From positions 310,001-374,000 of the forward strand of contig NZ_JACGYX010000001.1 in assembly GCF_014119005.1 (NCBI RefSeq): a DNA stretch of 64,000 nucleotides. Reading direction: 5' to 3'. The position numbers and the translations under genes are program-made. Source of the stretch: Psychrobacter sp. GP33 (GTDB lineage Bacteria; Pseudomonadota; Gammaproteobacteria; Pseudomonadales; Moraxellaceae). Numbering within the stretch: the stretch's first letter is position 1; every line of letters begins with the position of its first letter. Under the pieces are notes generated by a model. That model made no database searches, was not told where the DNA came from, and worked only from the letters and a program-made list of their open reading frames with translations. Shown one piece after another: positions 29,042 to 39,586 of the stretch.

Positions 29042-29722
29042 ATGTCTGCCATATTAAAGGCGAGCAATATAAGTAAAATATATGATGAAGGCGCGGTGCG
29101 CACGCAAGTATTGACCGGGTTAGATATGACGGTGAATGCGGGTGAACGTATTGCGATTGTCGGTACCAGTGGTTCAGGAAAGAGTACCTTGCTACATTTA
29201 CTCGGTGGGCTTGATACGCCAACCAGTGGCGAGGTGTGGCTACATGGTCAACTGTTAAATAGCATGAATGAGACAGAACGTGGCGCGATGCGTAATAAGC
29301 ATTTGGGCTTTATTTATCAATTTCACCATTTATTGGCTGAGTTCACTGCTATTGAAAACGTCGCGATGCCATTATTGATGCGTCCAAAGGTCTCAACGAC
29401 TGAAGCACGCCAACAAGCAATAGATATTTTAACCAGTGTTGGTCTTGAGCATCGTTTGGCGCACAGGCCTGGAGAACTGTCGGGCGGTGAGCGTCAACGT
29501 GTAGCAATTGCGCGGGCGTTGGTAACTAAACCGTCGCTGATTTTAGCGGATGAGCCAACGGGAAATTTGGATTATGACAATGCGCAAAGCGTATTTGGGT
29601 TGTTATCCGAGTTACAAAGTACCATGCAAACTGCACTATTGATGGTTACCCATGACCGTAATCTGGCAGCGCTTGCCGATCGGCAATTACTGCTACGCAA
29701 TGGACATTGGGAAGAGTATTAG
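29042..29722 (+). CDS. lolD: Lipoprotein-releasing ABC transporter ATPase LolD
   Basis: A longer frame starts at 28982, but the ATG at 29042 follows AAAGGA and gives a normal 226-residue LolD. Walker [10 protein letters not shown] is at 41-49, signature [15 protein letters not shown] and Walker [13 protein letters not shown] follow in order, with a switch His in MVTHD. It powers the permease encoded just upstream. Confidence 0.95.
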   Translation: MSAILKASNISKIYDEGAVRTQVLTGLDMTVNAGERIAIVGTSGSGKSTLLHLLGGLDTPTSGEVWLHGQLLNSMNETERGAMRNKHLGFIYQFHHLLAEFTAIENVAMPLLMRPKVSTTEARQQAIDILTSVGLEHRLAHRPGELSGGERQRVAIARALVTKPSLILADEPTGNLDYDNAQSVFGLLSELQSTMQTALLMVTHDRNLAALADRQLLLRNGHWEEY

Positions 29723-29778
29723 CCGAAAGTTTATCAGTTATCATGTATATTGATGTAAATTAATAGAAGCTTAAAGGT

Positions 29779-30357
29779 TTATAAATCTTTAGGCGACTTA
29801 TTAGTGAACTCTTTTTGGCGTTGTTGCCAAGTGATAATGGTTTTATAACGCCAGATGGCTTTAAACGCTAAACCACAAATGATACTGGTCAGCACCGCCA
29901 ATATGATTAACCCCAAACAAAATGCCGAAAGTGAAACCGCACCGCGATAGGTCTCAAATGGATTGGGACCGCTTGCCAATATCCATAAGCTAAAGTCCGA
30001 TATCATTTTGCCAATCAGTCGCAAGCTAATCATCGGTACATCTAGAATTTTGGCACCAACGTAATAAGCAGCGTAAAAAACTGGCAAGGTCGTTACCGGG
30101 TTTGTAATCCACGTTAGCCCAAGTGCCATAGGTACATTGGCACGAAAAATAAGCGCGCCAATAAGCGCAAGTAGCATCTGCCCAGGTAACGGAAAAAACG
30201 CACTCAGTACGCCAATATAAACCGCTTTATTCAAACTATGGCGGTTAAATTGCCATAAGCGTGGGTCTATCAAATGAGGTGCTAAAAGCCTTAACGAGCG
30301 ACTTTCTAGTATTTTTTCGGGCGTAGGCAACAGTTTTTTTAGTCGGTTTTTTGGCAC
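29779..30357 (-). CDS. DUF2062 membrane protein
   Basis: This 192-residue protein reads from a GTG start preceded by AAGG. The pattern FFPLPGQMLLALIGALIFRANVPMALG and WITNPVTTLPVFYAAY identifies DUF2062, with about three membrane helices and a basic N-terminus. Function is unknown. It is convergent with lolD with 56 bases between stops. Confidence 0.82.
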   Translation of the reverse strand: MPKNRLKKLLPTPEKILESRSLRLLAPHLIDPRLWQFNRHSLNKAVYIGVLSAFFPLPGQMLLALIGALIFRANVPMALGLTWITNPVTTLPVFYAAYYVGAKILDVPMISLRLIGKMISDFSLWILASGPNPFETYRGAVSLSAFCLGLIILAVLTSIICGLAFKAIWRYKTIITWQQRQKEFTNKSPKDL

Positions 30358-30746
30358 AGGCTTGCCTTTTATCAGGGATTATAATCAACTCATTAAAATC
30401 TTAGACATTGATATTTTAATTCTAGTATCATTCTTGTTGTGAATGGTAGCAAGGATAAGATATGCGGTAAATAGTTTCGATGATGCCGAAAATTGTTGAA
30501 TCAGTATAAGACAATCGCACAGGTAATGCTATTAGAGCGTTATTGATTAAAAGAAGGGTAACTCACAGCGCCCGCTATGATAATAGCGCATTTTAAAATG
30601 TCTTTGAGGCTTTATTATAAGCTGACCATCTATCTAATTATTACTGTTAGTCGACTCTTATTTTCATTAAAACTCTACCTATATTTAAAGGTTTTGTATT
30701 TAAGATAACCTTCCTGTTCCATTCCACTATCCAGAAAGGAGCGCTA
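30358..30746. other. Divergent intergenic region upstream of comEC
   Basis: 389 bases holding the starts of DUF2062 (left) and comEC (right). A strong AAAGGAG ribosome-binding site lies right before comEC. Nothing else stands out. Confidence 0.35.
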
Positions 30747-33695
30747 GTGTACGGATTGCTTGGAATTGTTATTCTTGCTGTAATGCTAGCAGTGTTGAGC
30801 GTGACAACTACTGCTGGTATACCGGGTAGCGCCTCGCTACTGGACATAAGTCATAATTTGTTTAGCATGCCATCTTTTATGATTATGGCAGTACTACTCT
30901 TATTTATAAGTCAGCGTGGTACACGGTCTGCTGTGCCTGTTACAGCACTGGATACAGCTCTGAAATCACAGCGCTCATCATCTATTATTAATGTATTTTT
31001 GCTGGTCATACGCTATGTGTTTATGGCAGTTTTAGCGTGCGCTTTGATTTTCGGTAGTGCTTGGCAAGCACTTAAACATTACCAGCAGGCAGAGATCACT
31101 AAAATCACCCAGACGATGCGCGTCACGGCATGGGTGACTATCGAGGGCATTAGTGACAGTGTTTATCATACTGATGATAAAAGTGGTGATAATAGCGGCT
31201 ATCGACAGGTGGCGCTGTTACGCTCCGTAACGCCGTTAGTATCAAATATGACAGCGCAAGATTTAAATAAGGTAACAACTGACTATCTTAAATCAGACGC
31301 TCTTAAAATGCAGTCTCAAGATAGGCTGGTAAAGAATAACGCTGAAGACACTCAATATCGTATTTTGCTTAATGCCTATCCTAATAACAATAAAAAAGCG
31401 GCGAAGTTAGATGCATTAAATAATTTAAAACCGGGTGACGAGTTATTGATGAGTCTCACGCTTGCGCCACTAAAAACATCGCAAGAAGACATGAATAATG
31501 CCTCAGGATTTGACAGTTATCGCTGGCTGCGTGCTCGGCATATTGATGGCGTTGCCAATATCATTGCTATCGGTGCGCCCGTTCATCCTACTGCTGACCA
31601 TTCTACCTCAACTACTTCTACGTTGACGAATCATAATAGTTATCTGCAGCGCCTTCGCCTGACTATTGATCAAGGTCGTTGGCAGTTGCGTCAGCATTTT
31701 TACAAAGAGTGGGCGTGTTATTCAAGCGCAGAACAGCAAGCGCGTGCAGTGACATTAAGTTTGCTTACTGGTGATCGCAGTTTGATTAATCGCGAGACGA
31801 AAGACTTATATCAACTGGCAGGTATCTCACACTTACTGGCTATTTCTGGCACTCATGTCTTGTTTTTAGCCATTGTGCTTGCAGGGCTGGTAACATACAT
31901 TCTGGATAGCAAGGGTGCGACGCTATATCGCCATATTTCGCGTTGGCAGGTTCGCTGGCTGGTGATGATTGGTGCGGCTTTTATTTATGCATTATTTACT
32001 GGGTTTGATGTCCCTGCTGCGCGCACCGCTTGGATGTTACTGGCGATAGGTGCGGTACGTTTGACATTATTGCCTGTGAGTACCATGCGGGTACTATTGG
32101 CGCTGGCAGTTATCATGGCATGGCATGACCCTTATGTCTTATGGCAGGCGGGTTATTGGTTGTCTTTTATCGCAGTGGCATTATTATTAAAATATGATAA
32201 CAGCTCACAATTGGTAAATAAAAATAGCATAGAAAGTAGTCAGCTGCTGTTGTCATCTGCTAATCGCACGGATTTACCTCTTACTGCCTCGCCATTTGCT
32301 GAACAGCTATGGCTGCGGTTTAAGCAATTATTTAAGCTACAGTGTTGGTTATTTATTGCCTTGTTGCCGATTACCTTATTACTGTTTGGTAAAGCATCAC
32401 TGTGGGGTTTAGTGATTAATCTGTTTGCCATTGGTTTATTTGGCTGGGTTATTGTGCCGCTGAATTTGCTTGCCGGGCTGTGTTATCTGCTTGTACCGAT
32501 GGTTGCGGATGGCATTTGGGTCTTTGTAAGTGGTATTGTTGCTGGGTTGCATGAGCTTATCAAAGCGCTTACAGCATTACCTGCTTTAAAAGGTGTATGG
32601 CTTTATACCCCATTCAATACCGGCATGATACTGATGGCGCTGTTGGTTGCGCTGCCTTGGATGCTACCACGTGGGCTGCTTAGTCGTTGGCTATCATTGC
32701 CGCCTTTAACATTATTAATGACGACCATATTTGCCAATCAGCAAGCGTTAATATTAACCCCAACGTTGTATGTTTTGCCTACGAGTGATCGTTATGTGAC
32801 CGCAGCAGTACTGCAATATCCTTTTAATAATGGCAAAGATAGGGTCAATTGGCTATTTCTAGCAGATCACCGACTCCAAGGCGAGCGGACCATGCCTAGT
32901 AACTTGATGGCTGATAAACTGTCGACTTCGTTGGAGGAGCAGCTACGCAGCTTGGCTATCAATCATTTAGAAGGAATTGTGGTACAGACACAAGTGGCTG
33001 CTTTAACCAAACCTTCAGCCTTGAGTAAAACTATTCCCCTTAAAAAGCAGCACCCAGTAGGCAATGACGCCTCATTGTTGCTACCGTTAACAGTTGCGAA
33101 GATCACGAAAAATTTGCCTACTAATAATTATTGGCAAGCAGGGCGTAGTGAGCGCTGGTCAAATATAGTCATGAACGATGTCAACGTTAGCGCTACAATT
33201 AAGACGTCGATTACCGCGCAAGGCTGTGAGCAAGAAAAAAAATGGCAGCTGCCTAATGGTACATTAACCTTGCATGCCTTAACCGGTTGGAGTCAGATAG
33301 ACGATAGTAGTGTTTGGGATTGTGCCTTAGCTATCGACAGTGCTTTACCAATAAAAATTGTACAATATAATCCTAGCGCGCCGCAGCAATCGTCACCCTT
33401 AACGATTCAATCCATCTTAACAGCACCGCCACATTCACAATCTCGCTTAATTGTTGATGCCAGTACACATGCACGGGTTTGGCAATTATGGTCTTTATTA
33501 TGTGGTGCAAATCCTGCTGCTAATTCTGATATTGGTGTTAATCGTTCCGATCATGCGACCACTTGGCTATCGCACAGTGCATCGCAAGTATCAGCTGACG
33601 TATTATCCGCCCAGCCCATTAATAAAGTAGTTACCTATAATAATGAACCTTTGGAAGTTGCCTTATCATTGAATTCAGTACCTTCAGAAGACTAA
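30747..33695 (+). CDS. comEC: ComEC/Rec2 DNA-uptake channel
   Basis: This 982-residue protein starts at a GTG with an excellent AAAGGAG ribosome-binding site. The N-terminal helices are followed by a DUF4131-like periplasmic region, then the competence domain with the hallmark HLLAISGTHVLFLAIVLAG from about residue 362 and about eight more helices to about 660. The C-terminal 320 residues occupy the place of the beta-lactamase-like domain but show no HxHxDH metal motif. It carries single-stranded DNA across the inner membrane in natural transformation. Longer than many relatives. Confidence 0.93.
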   Translation: MYGLLGIVILAVMLAVLSVTTTAGIPGSASLLDISHNLFSMPSFMIMAVLLLFISQRGTRSAVPVTALDTALKSQRSSSIINVFLLVIRYVFMAVLACALIFGSAWQALKHYQQAEITKITQTMRVTAWVTIEGISDSVYHTDDKSGDNSGYRQVALLRSVTPLVSNMTAQDLNKVTTDYLKSDALKMQSQDRLVKNNAEDTQYRILLNAYPNNNKKAAKLDALNNLKPGDELLMSLTLAPLKTSQEDMNNASGFDSYRWLRARHIDGVANIIAIGAPVHPTADHSTSTTSTLTNHNSYLQRLRLTIDQGRWQLRQHFYKEWACYSSAEQQARAVTLSLLTGDRSLINRETKDLYQLAGISHLLAISGTHVLFLAIVLAGLVTYILDSKGATLYRHISRWQVRWLVMIGAAFIYALFTGFDVPAARTAWMLLAIGAVRLTLLPVSTMRVLLALAVIMAWHDPYVLWQAGYWLSFIAVALLLKYDNSSQLVNKNSIESSQLLLSSANRTDLPLTASPFAEQLWLRFKQLFKLQCWLFIALLPITLLLFGKASLWGLVINLFAIGLFGWVIVPLNLLAGLCYLLVPMVADGIWVFVSGIVAGLHELIKALTALPALKGVWLYTPFNTGMILMALLVALPWMLPRGLLSRWLSLPPLTLLMTTIFANQQALILTPTLYVLPTSDRYVTAAVLQYPFNNGKDRVNWLFLADHRLQGERTMPSNLMADKLSTSLEEQLRSLAINHLEGIVVQTQVAALTKPSALSKTIPLKKQHPVGNDASLLLPLTVAKITKNLPTNNYWQAGRSERWSNIVMNDVNVSATIKTSITAQGCEQEKKWQLPNGTLTLHALTGWSQIDDSSVWDCALAIDSALPIKIVQYNPSAPQQSSPLTIQSILTAPPHSQSRLIVDASTHARVWQLWSLLCGANPAANSDIGVNRSDHATTWLSHSASQVSADVLSAQPINKVVTYNNEPLEVALSLNSVPSED

Positions 33696-33986
33696 TTTGC
33701 TACTTATAAAAAATCACAAATTAGCAGCAATCGTACTTTATATAGTCAATAACTTTATATTATTTGTTTTTTTACAGTTTGTTCATTCTACAAATTGGGT
33801 ATTTCATAAATTACTTATTTTATAAATTGCTTATGTCTACTATTGAACCACAATACAAATACCACCATACTTACCCATTGAGATGCAAACGGACAATCGG
33901 CATTAACCTGATTGTCCCTACTGTGATGATTTTCTATATTACAGCACCTTGTCTCTAACGATACCGTTTCTAACTTAGGAAGTACT

Positions 33987-35045
33987 ATGTCCAACTGGCC
34001 GCCAGACCCTAATAAACGCTCTGACAACTCGTCGAACCAGCCAGCTCCCATGCACCAGCCGCCAAGCCAGCCAACTGGACAAGAATGGCGACTGATTGAA
34101 AATACCTTATTAGCCAGTGTGGTAGAGCAGCGCCGTGCTCGGCGTTGGAGTATCTTTTTTAAGCTACTGACTTTTGGCTATATCTTATTACTCTTTTTGA
34201 CTATCGGACGCGGCTGTAGCACCAAAGCACCGACAGGGTTGGAAGGAATGGATACCAGCAAGCCACATTTAGCCGTAGTGGAATTACAAGGTACTATCAG
34301 TAATGATGATAAAGCCAATGCGTATGACGTGAGTGATGCGTTAACGCGTGCCTTTGAAAATAGCAATTCTAAAGCAGTGGCGCTAGATATCAACTCACCC
34401 GGTGGCTCGCCTGTACAGTCGGATGAAATTTGGCAAACCATGGTGGACTTGCGTAAAAAATATCCGAATAAAAAGTTATATGCCGTAATCGGTGATATCG
34501 GTGCATCGGGTGCGTATTATATCGCCTCTGCTGCCGATGAGATTTATGTCAATCCTTCGAGTTTGGTCGGATCTATTGGCGTTATTATGCCAAGCTATAA
34601 TATCGAAGGACTGATGGATAAAGTAGGCATAAAAGATCGCACCATTACCGCAGGCGAGTATAAAGATATCTTAAGCCTGTCGCGTCCGCTTACTGATTAT
34701 GAAGAGCAACACGTAGAAAAGGTGCTTGCCAATACCCACAAGCACTTTATCAATGCAGTTAAGGAAGGTCGCGGCAGTCGTCTCAAAGATCCTGAAGCAA
34801 ACAAACTATTCTCAGGATTGTTTTGGACAGGTGAGCAATCTATTGCTCTAGGTTTAGCTGATAAGACAGGAAGTATCTCAAGTCTAGAGAAACAGCTTAA
34901 ACTGAAAAGCACAGTGAACTATACGCCAAGAGATCCCTTCCAGTTCTTTATGGACCGCTTTGCTGTGAAAATGGGCGCAGGGATTGGCTCAAGTGTCAAT
35001 CTGGACGTCTTACCGCAAGAAGACGGCACTGCAAAAATGCGTTAG
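33987..35045 (+). CDS. sppA: S49 family signal peptide peptidase SppA-like
   Basis: This 352-residue protein has one N-terminal membrane helix (about 57-74) after a Pro/Gln-rich cytoplasmic start. It contains ALDINSPGGSPVQSDEI and the nucleophile in GDIGASGAYYIASAAD (Ser174), with the general-base Lys226 in TAGEYKDI. This is the short SppA form with a single S49 domain. It degrades leftover signal peptides or membrane fragments. AGGAAG precedes the ATG. Confidence 0.92.
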   Translation: MSNWPPDPNKRSDNSSNQPAPMHQPPSQPTGQEWRLIENTLLASVVEQRRARRWSIFFKLLTFGYILLLFLTIGRGCSTKAPTGLEGMDTSKPHLAVVELQGTISNDDKANAYDVSDALTRAFENSNSKAVALDINSPGGSPVQSDEIWQTMVDLRKKYPNKKLYAVIGDIGASGAYYIASAADEIYVNPSSLVGSIGVIMPSYNIEGLMDKVGIKDRTITAGEYKDILSLSRPLTDYEEQHVEKVLANTHKHFINAVKEGRGSRLKDPEANKLFSGLFWTGEQSIALGLADKTGSISSLEKQLKLKSTVNYTPRDPFQFFMDRFAVKMGAGIGSSVNLDVLPQEDGTAKMR

Positions 35046-35100
35046 TAGCAGAGTTTTATATAGAATGTTTTATTCAGCAACTGCCTGACCTAACGGTTAA

Positions 35101-35133
35101 CAAAACTGAGCCATGCATAACGGCTCAGTTTTG
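35101..35133 (+). terminator. Terminator after sppA-like gene
   Basis: CAAAACTGAGCC (35101-35112) and GGCTCAGTTTTG (35122-35133) form a perfect 12-base stem with a nine-base loop. Confidence 0.85.
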
Positions 35134-35191
35134 CTGGTTTACTATCTACTAATTTTCCACAATAATCCATTAATACCAAAGAGAGTAAGTC

Positions 35192-36073
35192 ATGAGTGTG
35201 ATCAATGCGCAGACCTTTGCGTCGTTGCCTGTCTCCCAAATAACGCAAAAGCCAGTGATACATTTTGCTCATGCTAATGGCATGCCAAGTCCAATATATC
35301 AGGCATTTTTTGCCCGTTTAGCAGAATTTTTCACCATTGAATATGTATCTATGCTAGGCGGTGACCCTAATTATCCAGTGGATAATCACTGGCGCAGCTT
35401 GACCCAACAGATTGTGAATAGTGTCGAGCGTACTTGTCAGCAGCATGGGGTTGCGCAAGTGGTAGCAGTTGGACATTCACTGGGAGCGATGTGTACTTTA
35501 CAGACGCTTTATCGTATCCCTGAGCGCTTTAGCCAAGCGGTACTGCTTGATCCGCCATGGATTTATGGTAAAACCAGTTTGCTATGGCATCTGGCAAAAA
35601 CTGCCGATCGCCTGCCGTTTATGAATCATCGCTGTATGGATAAGTTGTCGCCTTCTGGTATATCCAAATATCGCCGTGATGTGTGGAACAGTCGGCAAGA
35701 CGCTTACGATAAGTTGCGTCACAAAGGCTTTTTTAAGCATTTTGATGAGCGTAGTTTTGAAGGTTATGTTAAGCATGGTTTACATGAGCGTGCGGATGGT
35801 AAGGTAACGCTAGCAATTCCAAAAGTGAATGAGGTGGCTATTTTTCGCAGCAATCCGTCTTGGTACTGGCTGACCCCAAATCGTGCGCCAAAAGTGCCAG
35901 TCACGCTAATAATTGGTCAAGACAGTGTGTTTTTTAAGCAGCGTTTTCCACAACAAATTAATGCGCGTTTGGGTATTCCATATGAGACCCATGAGGGCGG
36001 TCATATGTTTCCGCTCGAGTACCCTGAATCGGTATCGGCACGTGTTTTGACCCTTATTGCTCAGCAGTTATAA
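35192..36073 (+). CDS. Alpha/beta hydrolase
   Basis: This 293-residue protein has oxyanion segment HFAHANGMP (24-32), nucleophile elbow GHSLG (Ser96), a cap region rich in basic and aromatic residues, and the catalytic His in EGGHMFPLEYPE near the C-end. It is cytoplasmic, with no signal peptide. The substrate cannot be told from sequence. It lies alone after a terminator, 70 bases before the CPBP protease gene. Confidence 0.85.
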   Translation: MSVINAQTFASLPVSQITQKPVIHFAHANGMPSPIYQAFFARLAEFFTIEYVSMLGGDPNYPVDNHWRSLTQQIVNSVERTCQQHGVAQVVAVGHSLGAMCTLQTLYRIPERFSQAVLLDPPWIYGKTSLLWHLAKTADRLPFMNHRCMDKLSPSGISKYRRDVWNSRQDAYDKLRHKGFFKHFDERSFEGYVKHGLHERADGKVTLAIPKVNEVAIFRSNPSWYWLTPNRAPKVPVTLIIGQDSVFFKQRFPQQINARLGIPYETHEGGHMFPLEYPESVSARVLTLIAQQL

Positions 36074-36143
36074 CGGCTAAGCCTAATCGCTATGTTATTT
36101 GTGTCAATAAGATGCCTTTTGCTATTATTCTGAGCCTCACAAT

Positions 36144-36920
36144 ATGATCAATGATGCTAAGCCGTTATCCATAATAGGCGCACCACTATTGGCGTCGCGC
36201 CCATTATTCTCACGTTTTGGTGTTCCAGTTCTGGTTTTGGGGATGGTAATCGCGTTTTTTGTCAGTCAGTTGATAGGCATTTATCTTGCTAGTAGTATGT
36301 TATTGCCAGCAGTAGACACATTAACAGTAGATAATACTTTCTTTTTAGGTAGCGCAGATGGCACTATCGTCAGTGCCTCTATTTTGATCAGTTGGGTATT
36401 ATTAACGCTTCTAATTATGGCAATAATACGAGCCAAAGGTGGAGACATCCGTCATTATCTCGCACTTACGCCTTTTTCATGGGTCACAGCAGGAGCCATG
36501 ATTGGCATCCTTGTGATATTCATGCTTGGCAGTCAGGTATTGACGAATTGGATGGATAGAACGCCACTTGATTTTGTGGATCCGCTTTATCAGTCAGTAG
36601 ATTCGGTATGGTTACTGGTTATTGCGATGGTGATTGTCGCGCCAATATATGAAGAGTTAGTATTTCGTGGCTTGTTATGGTCAGCGATTAGTGAGCAGTT
36701 CTCTACGCCGCGCGGCGCAGTTATTGCTAGCATTGTGACCAGTATTATTTTTGCGGTTATTCACTTGCAATATGGACTGTATGAAATCACGACCATTATG
36801 CTATTGGCATTGATATTCTGCTACGCGCGTATCAAGTCAGGCTCAGTATTACTGCCCATTTTGCTGCATATTATTAATAATGGCGTAGCAATGGGGCAGT
36901 ACTTAATACAAGTTGCTTAA
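36144..36920 (+). CDS. CPBP family intramembrane glutamic protease
   Basis: This 258-residue membrane protein has about seven helices, the catalytic motif EELVFR (170-175), the His of VIHLQYG and the C-terminal HIINNGVA. CPBP (Abi) proteins are Rce1-like proteases; some act in bacteriocin self-immunity. No bacteriocin gene is near, so a housekeeping role is more likely. Its stop lies 21 bases from the convergent dusA stop. Confidence 0.87.
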   Translation: MINDAKPLSIIGAPLLASRPLFSRFGVPVLVLGMVIAFFVSQLIGIYLASSMLLPAVDTLTVDNTFFLGSADGTIVSASILISWVLLTLLIMAIIRAKGGDIRHYLALTPFSWVTAGAMIGILVIFMLGSQVLTNWMDRTPLDFVDPLYQSVDSVWLLVIAMVIVAPIYEELVFRGLLWSAISEQFSTPRGAVIASIVTSIIFAVIHLQYGLYEITTIMLLALIFCYARIKSGSVLLPILLHIINNGVAMGQYLIQVA

Positions 36921-36941
36921 TTCTACAATTAAACCCTGCCA

Positions 36942-37916
36942 CTAGGCATCAGGGTTCGATTGCAATACTTCGTCCGCTGCGCGTTCAATATCTTCAATGG
37001 TTAAATGCGGTTTGCCACTAAGCGATTGTCGCCATTTGCGCGCTCCAGTTAAGCCTTGGAACAGCCCTAAATAGTGCCGGGTCATCGTTGATAAAGATTC
37101 GCCTTGCGCCGCTTGCGCACGAAGCTTTGGATACAACTGCGCTATGATATCTGAGCGTTTTGGAATCGGCTGTCCCCATAAGATATTGGCTTCTGCCAGC
37201 AGATACGGGTTGTGATAAAACGCTCGACCAATCATCACCCCATCGATATGCTGCAAGTGAGCTTGAATGTCTGCTATCGACTCAATACCACCATTGATCT
37301 CAATGGTAAGCTCAGGAAAATCCTGTTTTAAGCGATACACATCGTCATAGCGTAGCGGCGGAATTTCGCGATTTTGTTTGGGACTCAAACCTTGTAGCCA
37401 TGCTGTTCGCGCATGAACAATAAAACGGGTACAGCCTGCCGTCGCTACTGTTTGCACAAAGTCACTCATAAACTCGTAGCTGTCAAAATCATCAATACCA
37501 ATACGATGTTTGACCGTTATTGGAATATCAACCGCAGCTTGCATGTGCTTGACTAAGTCAGCAACGGTCGCCGGCTCTGCCATTAAACAGGCACCGATTT
37601 TATTGTGCTGCACCCGATCAGACGGGCAACCAACATTAATATTAACCTCATCATAGCCATGTTGCTGAGCAAATTCGGCACATTGAGTCATCTCATTAAT
37701 ATCAGCACCGCCCAATTGCAACACAATCGGATGCTCGCTCGTATCAAAGCGCAAATGACGGGCACGATTACCATATAACAGCGCACCAGTGCTAATCATT
37801 TCTGTATATAAATAAACCTGCGGATTAAATAACCGTGCAAAATAACGATAATCAGTCGTCGTCCAGTCAATCATCGGCGCGACCGATAGCCGTTTATGAG
37901 TCATATTAATCGTCAT
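36942..37916 (-). CDS. dusA: tRNA-dihydrouridine(20/20a) synthase DusA
   Basis: This 324-residue flavoprotein opens with the SVAPMIDWTTTDYRYF pattern of DusA. The catalytic Cys110 lies in NKIGACLM, FMN-binding segments KHRIGIDD and EINGGIES follow, and a helical C-terminal tRNA-binding domain ends the protein. It reduces U20 and U20a in the tRNA D loop. AAGG precedes the ATG; a second in-frame ATG lies four codons later. Confidence 0.94.
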   Translation of the reverse strand: MTINMTHKRLSVAPMIDWTTTDYRYFARLFNPQVYLYTEMISTGALLYGNRARHLRFDTSEHPIVLQLGGADINEMTQCAEFAQQHGYDEVNINVGCPSDRVQHNKIGACLMAEPATVADLVKHMQAAVDIPITVKHRIGIDDFDSYEFMSDFVQTVATAGCTRFIVHARTAWLQGLSPKQNREIPPLRYDDVYRLKQDFPELTIEINGGIESIADIQAHLQHIDGVMIGRAFYHNPYLLAEANILWGQPIPKRSDIIAQLYPKLRAQAAQGESLSTMTRHYLGLFQGLTGARKWRQSLSGKPHLTIEDIERAADEVLQSNPDA

Positions 37917-38023
37917 TATTTATAGCCTTTGTTAACGCGTAGTATTATTCAGATAATTAGTTTGATGTGAGTAGAACTAAGTCTTACTATTATCGCACCT
38001 TTAATACTGCAGAATCACTCAAC

Positions 38024-39325
38024 TTAGATGACCGTATCTATCTTTTTAAATTCTGGCAAATGATAGAAATACAGTCCCATTATTACGCCAATAAAGCCAA
38101 TAAACGCAATATACAATGCTGGAGAAAAGCTAATATATAAAGTTGCATAAGCAAGCCCAAAAGGCACCAATCCACCGACAATGCCATACATCACATTATA
38201 AGAGAAGGCGATACCCGTTAGACGAATATTGGTTGGAAATAGCAATACAAAAATTGCAGGAACCATACCGATAATACCGGCAAAAAACCCTAATAAGGCA
38301 TACATAATTAAAATATATTCGCCACCAGACTGTAGATGATAGTAAAAAGCAAACATCTGTCCTATCAGTAATAGAGAGCCAATGATGAGAATTTTACCAA
38401 AATTTTGATAATTGGACACCAATCCATAAAAAATACAGCCAAAAATCATAAATACAATGCCAAGGCTATGGGCGAAACTAAATAAATCATTATCGACGCT
38501 AAAGCGTAGCTCCATTAAATCAGGCAATAATAAAATAATGACTGTGGTGATACTCGAGATAATCAACGTCAGCATTAAGCCGATAAAGATAGATTGCCGG
38601 CAGTGTTTAAATAATAACGTAAAGGGTTTATTAGTATATTTATCTGGCTTACGGGACGTTAAATCAGTAAAAAATGGTGATTCTTTTACCAAGCGCCATG
38701 TTAATAAAGGCAGGCAACTGAGTATTGCTGCGATAAAGAACGGCAAACGCCAGCCATTATTCATCAGCTGGTCAGGTGTCATGGAGCTGATCAGCCAGAT
38801 AAAAAAAGCGTTAGAAAATAATACACCCACATAAAAGCTTGCGGTTACGTAGCTACATCCCAGCGAGAGATATTGGCGTGGCACATGTTCTGCAATAAAT
38901 ATCCATGCTAGCGGCACATAGACGCCAAACGCCATACCTTGTATCAGTCGCAGCGCAATAAATAGTGCAGGCGCGACCCAGCCCCATTGCGCATAAGTCG
39001 GCAAACATGCCATCGCCAGTACCGATAGCATGGTTGCTAACATACTGAATAGCAGTACTGGTTTACGACCTTTAATATCACCATAACGCCCAAACAAAAT
39101 ACCGCCCAATGGACGAGCTAAATAGCCAATCGCGAACAACCCAAGCCCTTGAAGCCGGGCAAATTTTGGATCGATAGTATCTGGTAAAAAGGTAGTAGAG
39201 ACAATATCTGCCATATATAAATAAATCAAAAAATCAAAAAACATGACGGCGCTACTAAAGCAGACAAACATTACCATATTCTTGTCTTTTGAGGACATCA
39301 GTTCATATTGAGGACGGGCAGGCAT
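38024..39325 (-). CDS. MFS transporter, metabolite:H+ symporter-like
   Basis: This 433-residue protein has twelve predicted helices. The loop 2-3 motif GRYGDIKGRKPVLLFSM and the preceding RPLGGILFG are typical of the ProP/ShiA branch of the major facilitator family. It likely imports an organic acid, osmolyte or similar with protons; the substrate is not deducible. It is a single gene with a weak ribosome-binding site. Confidence 0.85.
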   Translation of the reverse strand: MPARPQYELMSSKDKNMVMFVCFSSAVMFFDFLIYLYMADIVSTTFLPDTIDPKFARLQGLGLFAIGYLARPLGGILFGRYGDIKGRKPVLLFSMLATMLSVLAMACLPTYAQWGWVAPALFIALRLIQGMAFGVYVPLAWIFIAEHVPRQYLSLGCSYVTASFYVGVLFSNAFFIWLISSMTPDQLMNNGWRLPFFIAAILSCLPLLTWRLVKESPFFTDLTSRKPDKYTNKPFTLLFKHCRQSIFIGLMLTLIISSITTVIILLLPDLMELRFSVDNDLFSFAHSLGIVFMIFGCIFYGLVSNYQNFGKILIIGSLLLIGQMFAFYYHLQSGGEYILIMYALLGFFAGIIGMVPAIFVLLFPTNIRLTGIAFSYNVMYGIVGGLVPFGLAYATLYISFSPALYIAFIGFIGVIMGLYFYHLPEFKKIDTVI

Positions 39326-39464
39326 AGAAAATCACTTATACACATATTGATATGGCGACAGTTGTAGTCAGTCAGCAGGTAAAGACAAGATTTTAAGTAA
39401 AAAATTTAAAAATTAAAGCTTGAAACTTAAAGTTTGAACACTAAACCTGAGACAATCACGCGCC

Positions 39465-39507
39465 ATAAAAAGCGGTAAATAATCCAGTTACCAAGATGGT
39501 TTACCGC
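39465..39507 (-). terminator. Terminator after phospholipase D gene
   Basis: GCGGTAAA (39472-39479) pairs with TTTACCGC (39500-39507); on the minus strand TTTTTATGG follows the stem. Confidence 0.7.
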
Positions 39508-39586
39508 ATAATTAAGAAAGAACAATTAAGGAAAAACAACTAAGAGAAAATATTTTAAAAATTGAGAATGGGATAAACATAAACGT

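Noticed and set aside
33764..33958. 64-codon frame between comEC and the sppA-like gene
   Set aside because: No ribosome-binding site, biased toward Tyr, Phe and Ile as expected of AT-rich noncoding DNA.
36144..36920. CPBP protease as part of a bacteriocin immunity or phage defence system
   Set aside because: No bacteriocin, peptide pheromone or defence gene lies nearby; neighbours are housekeeping genes.
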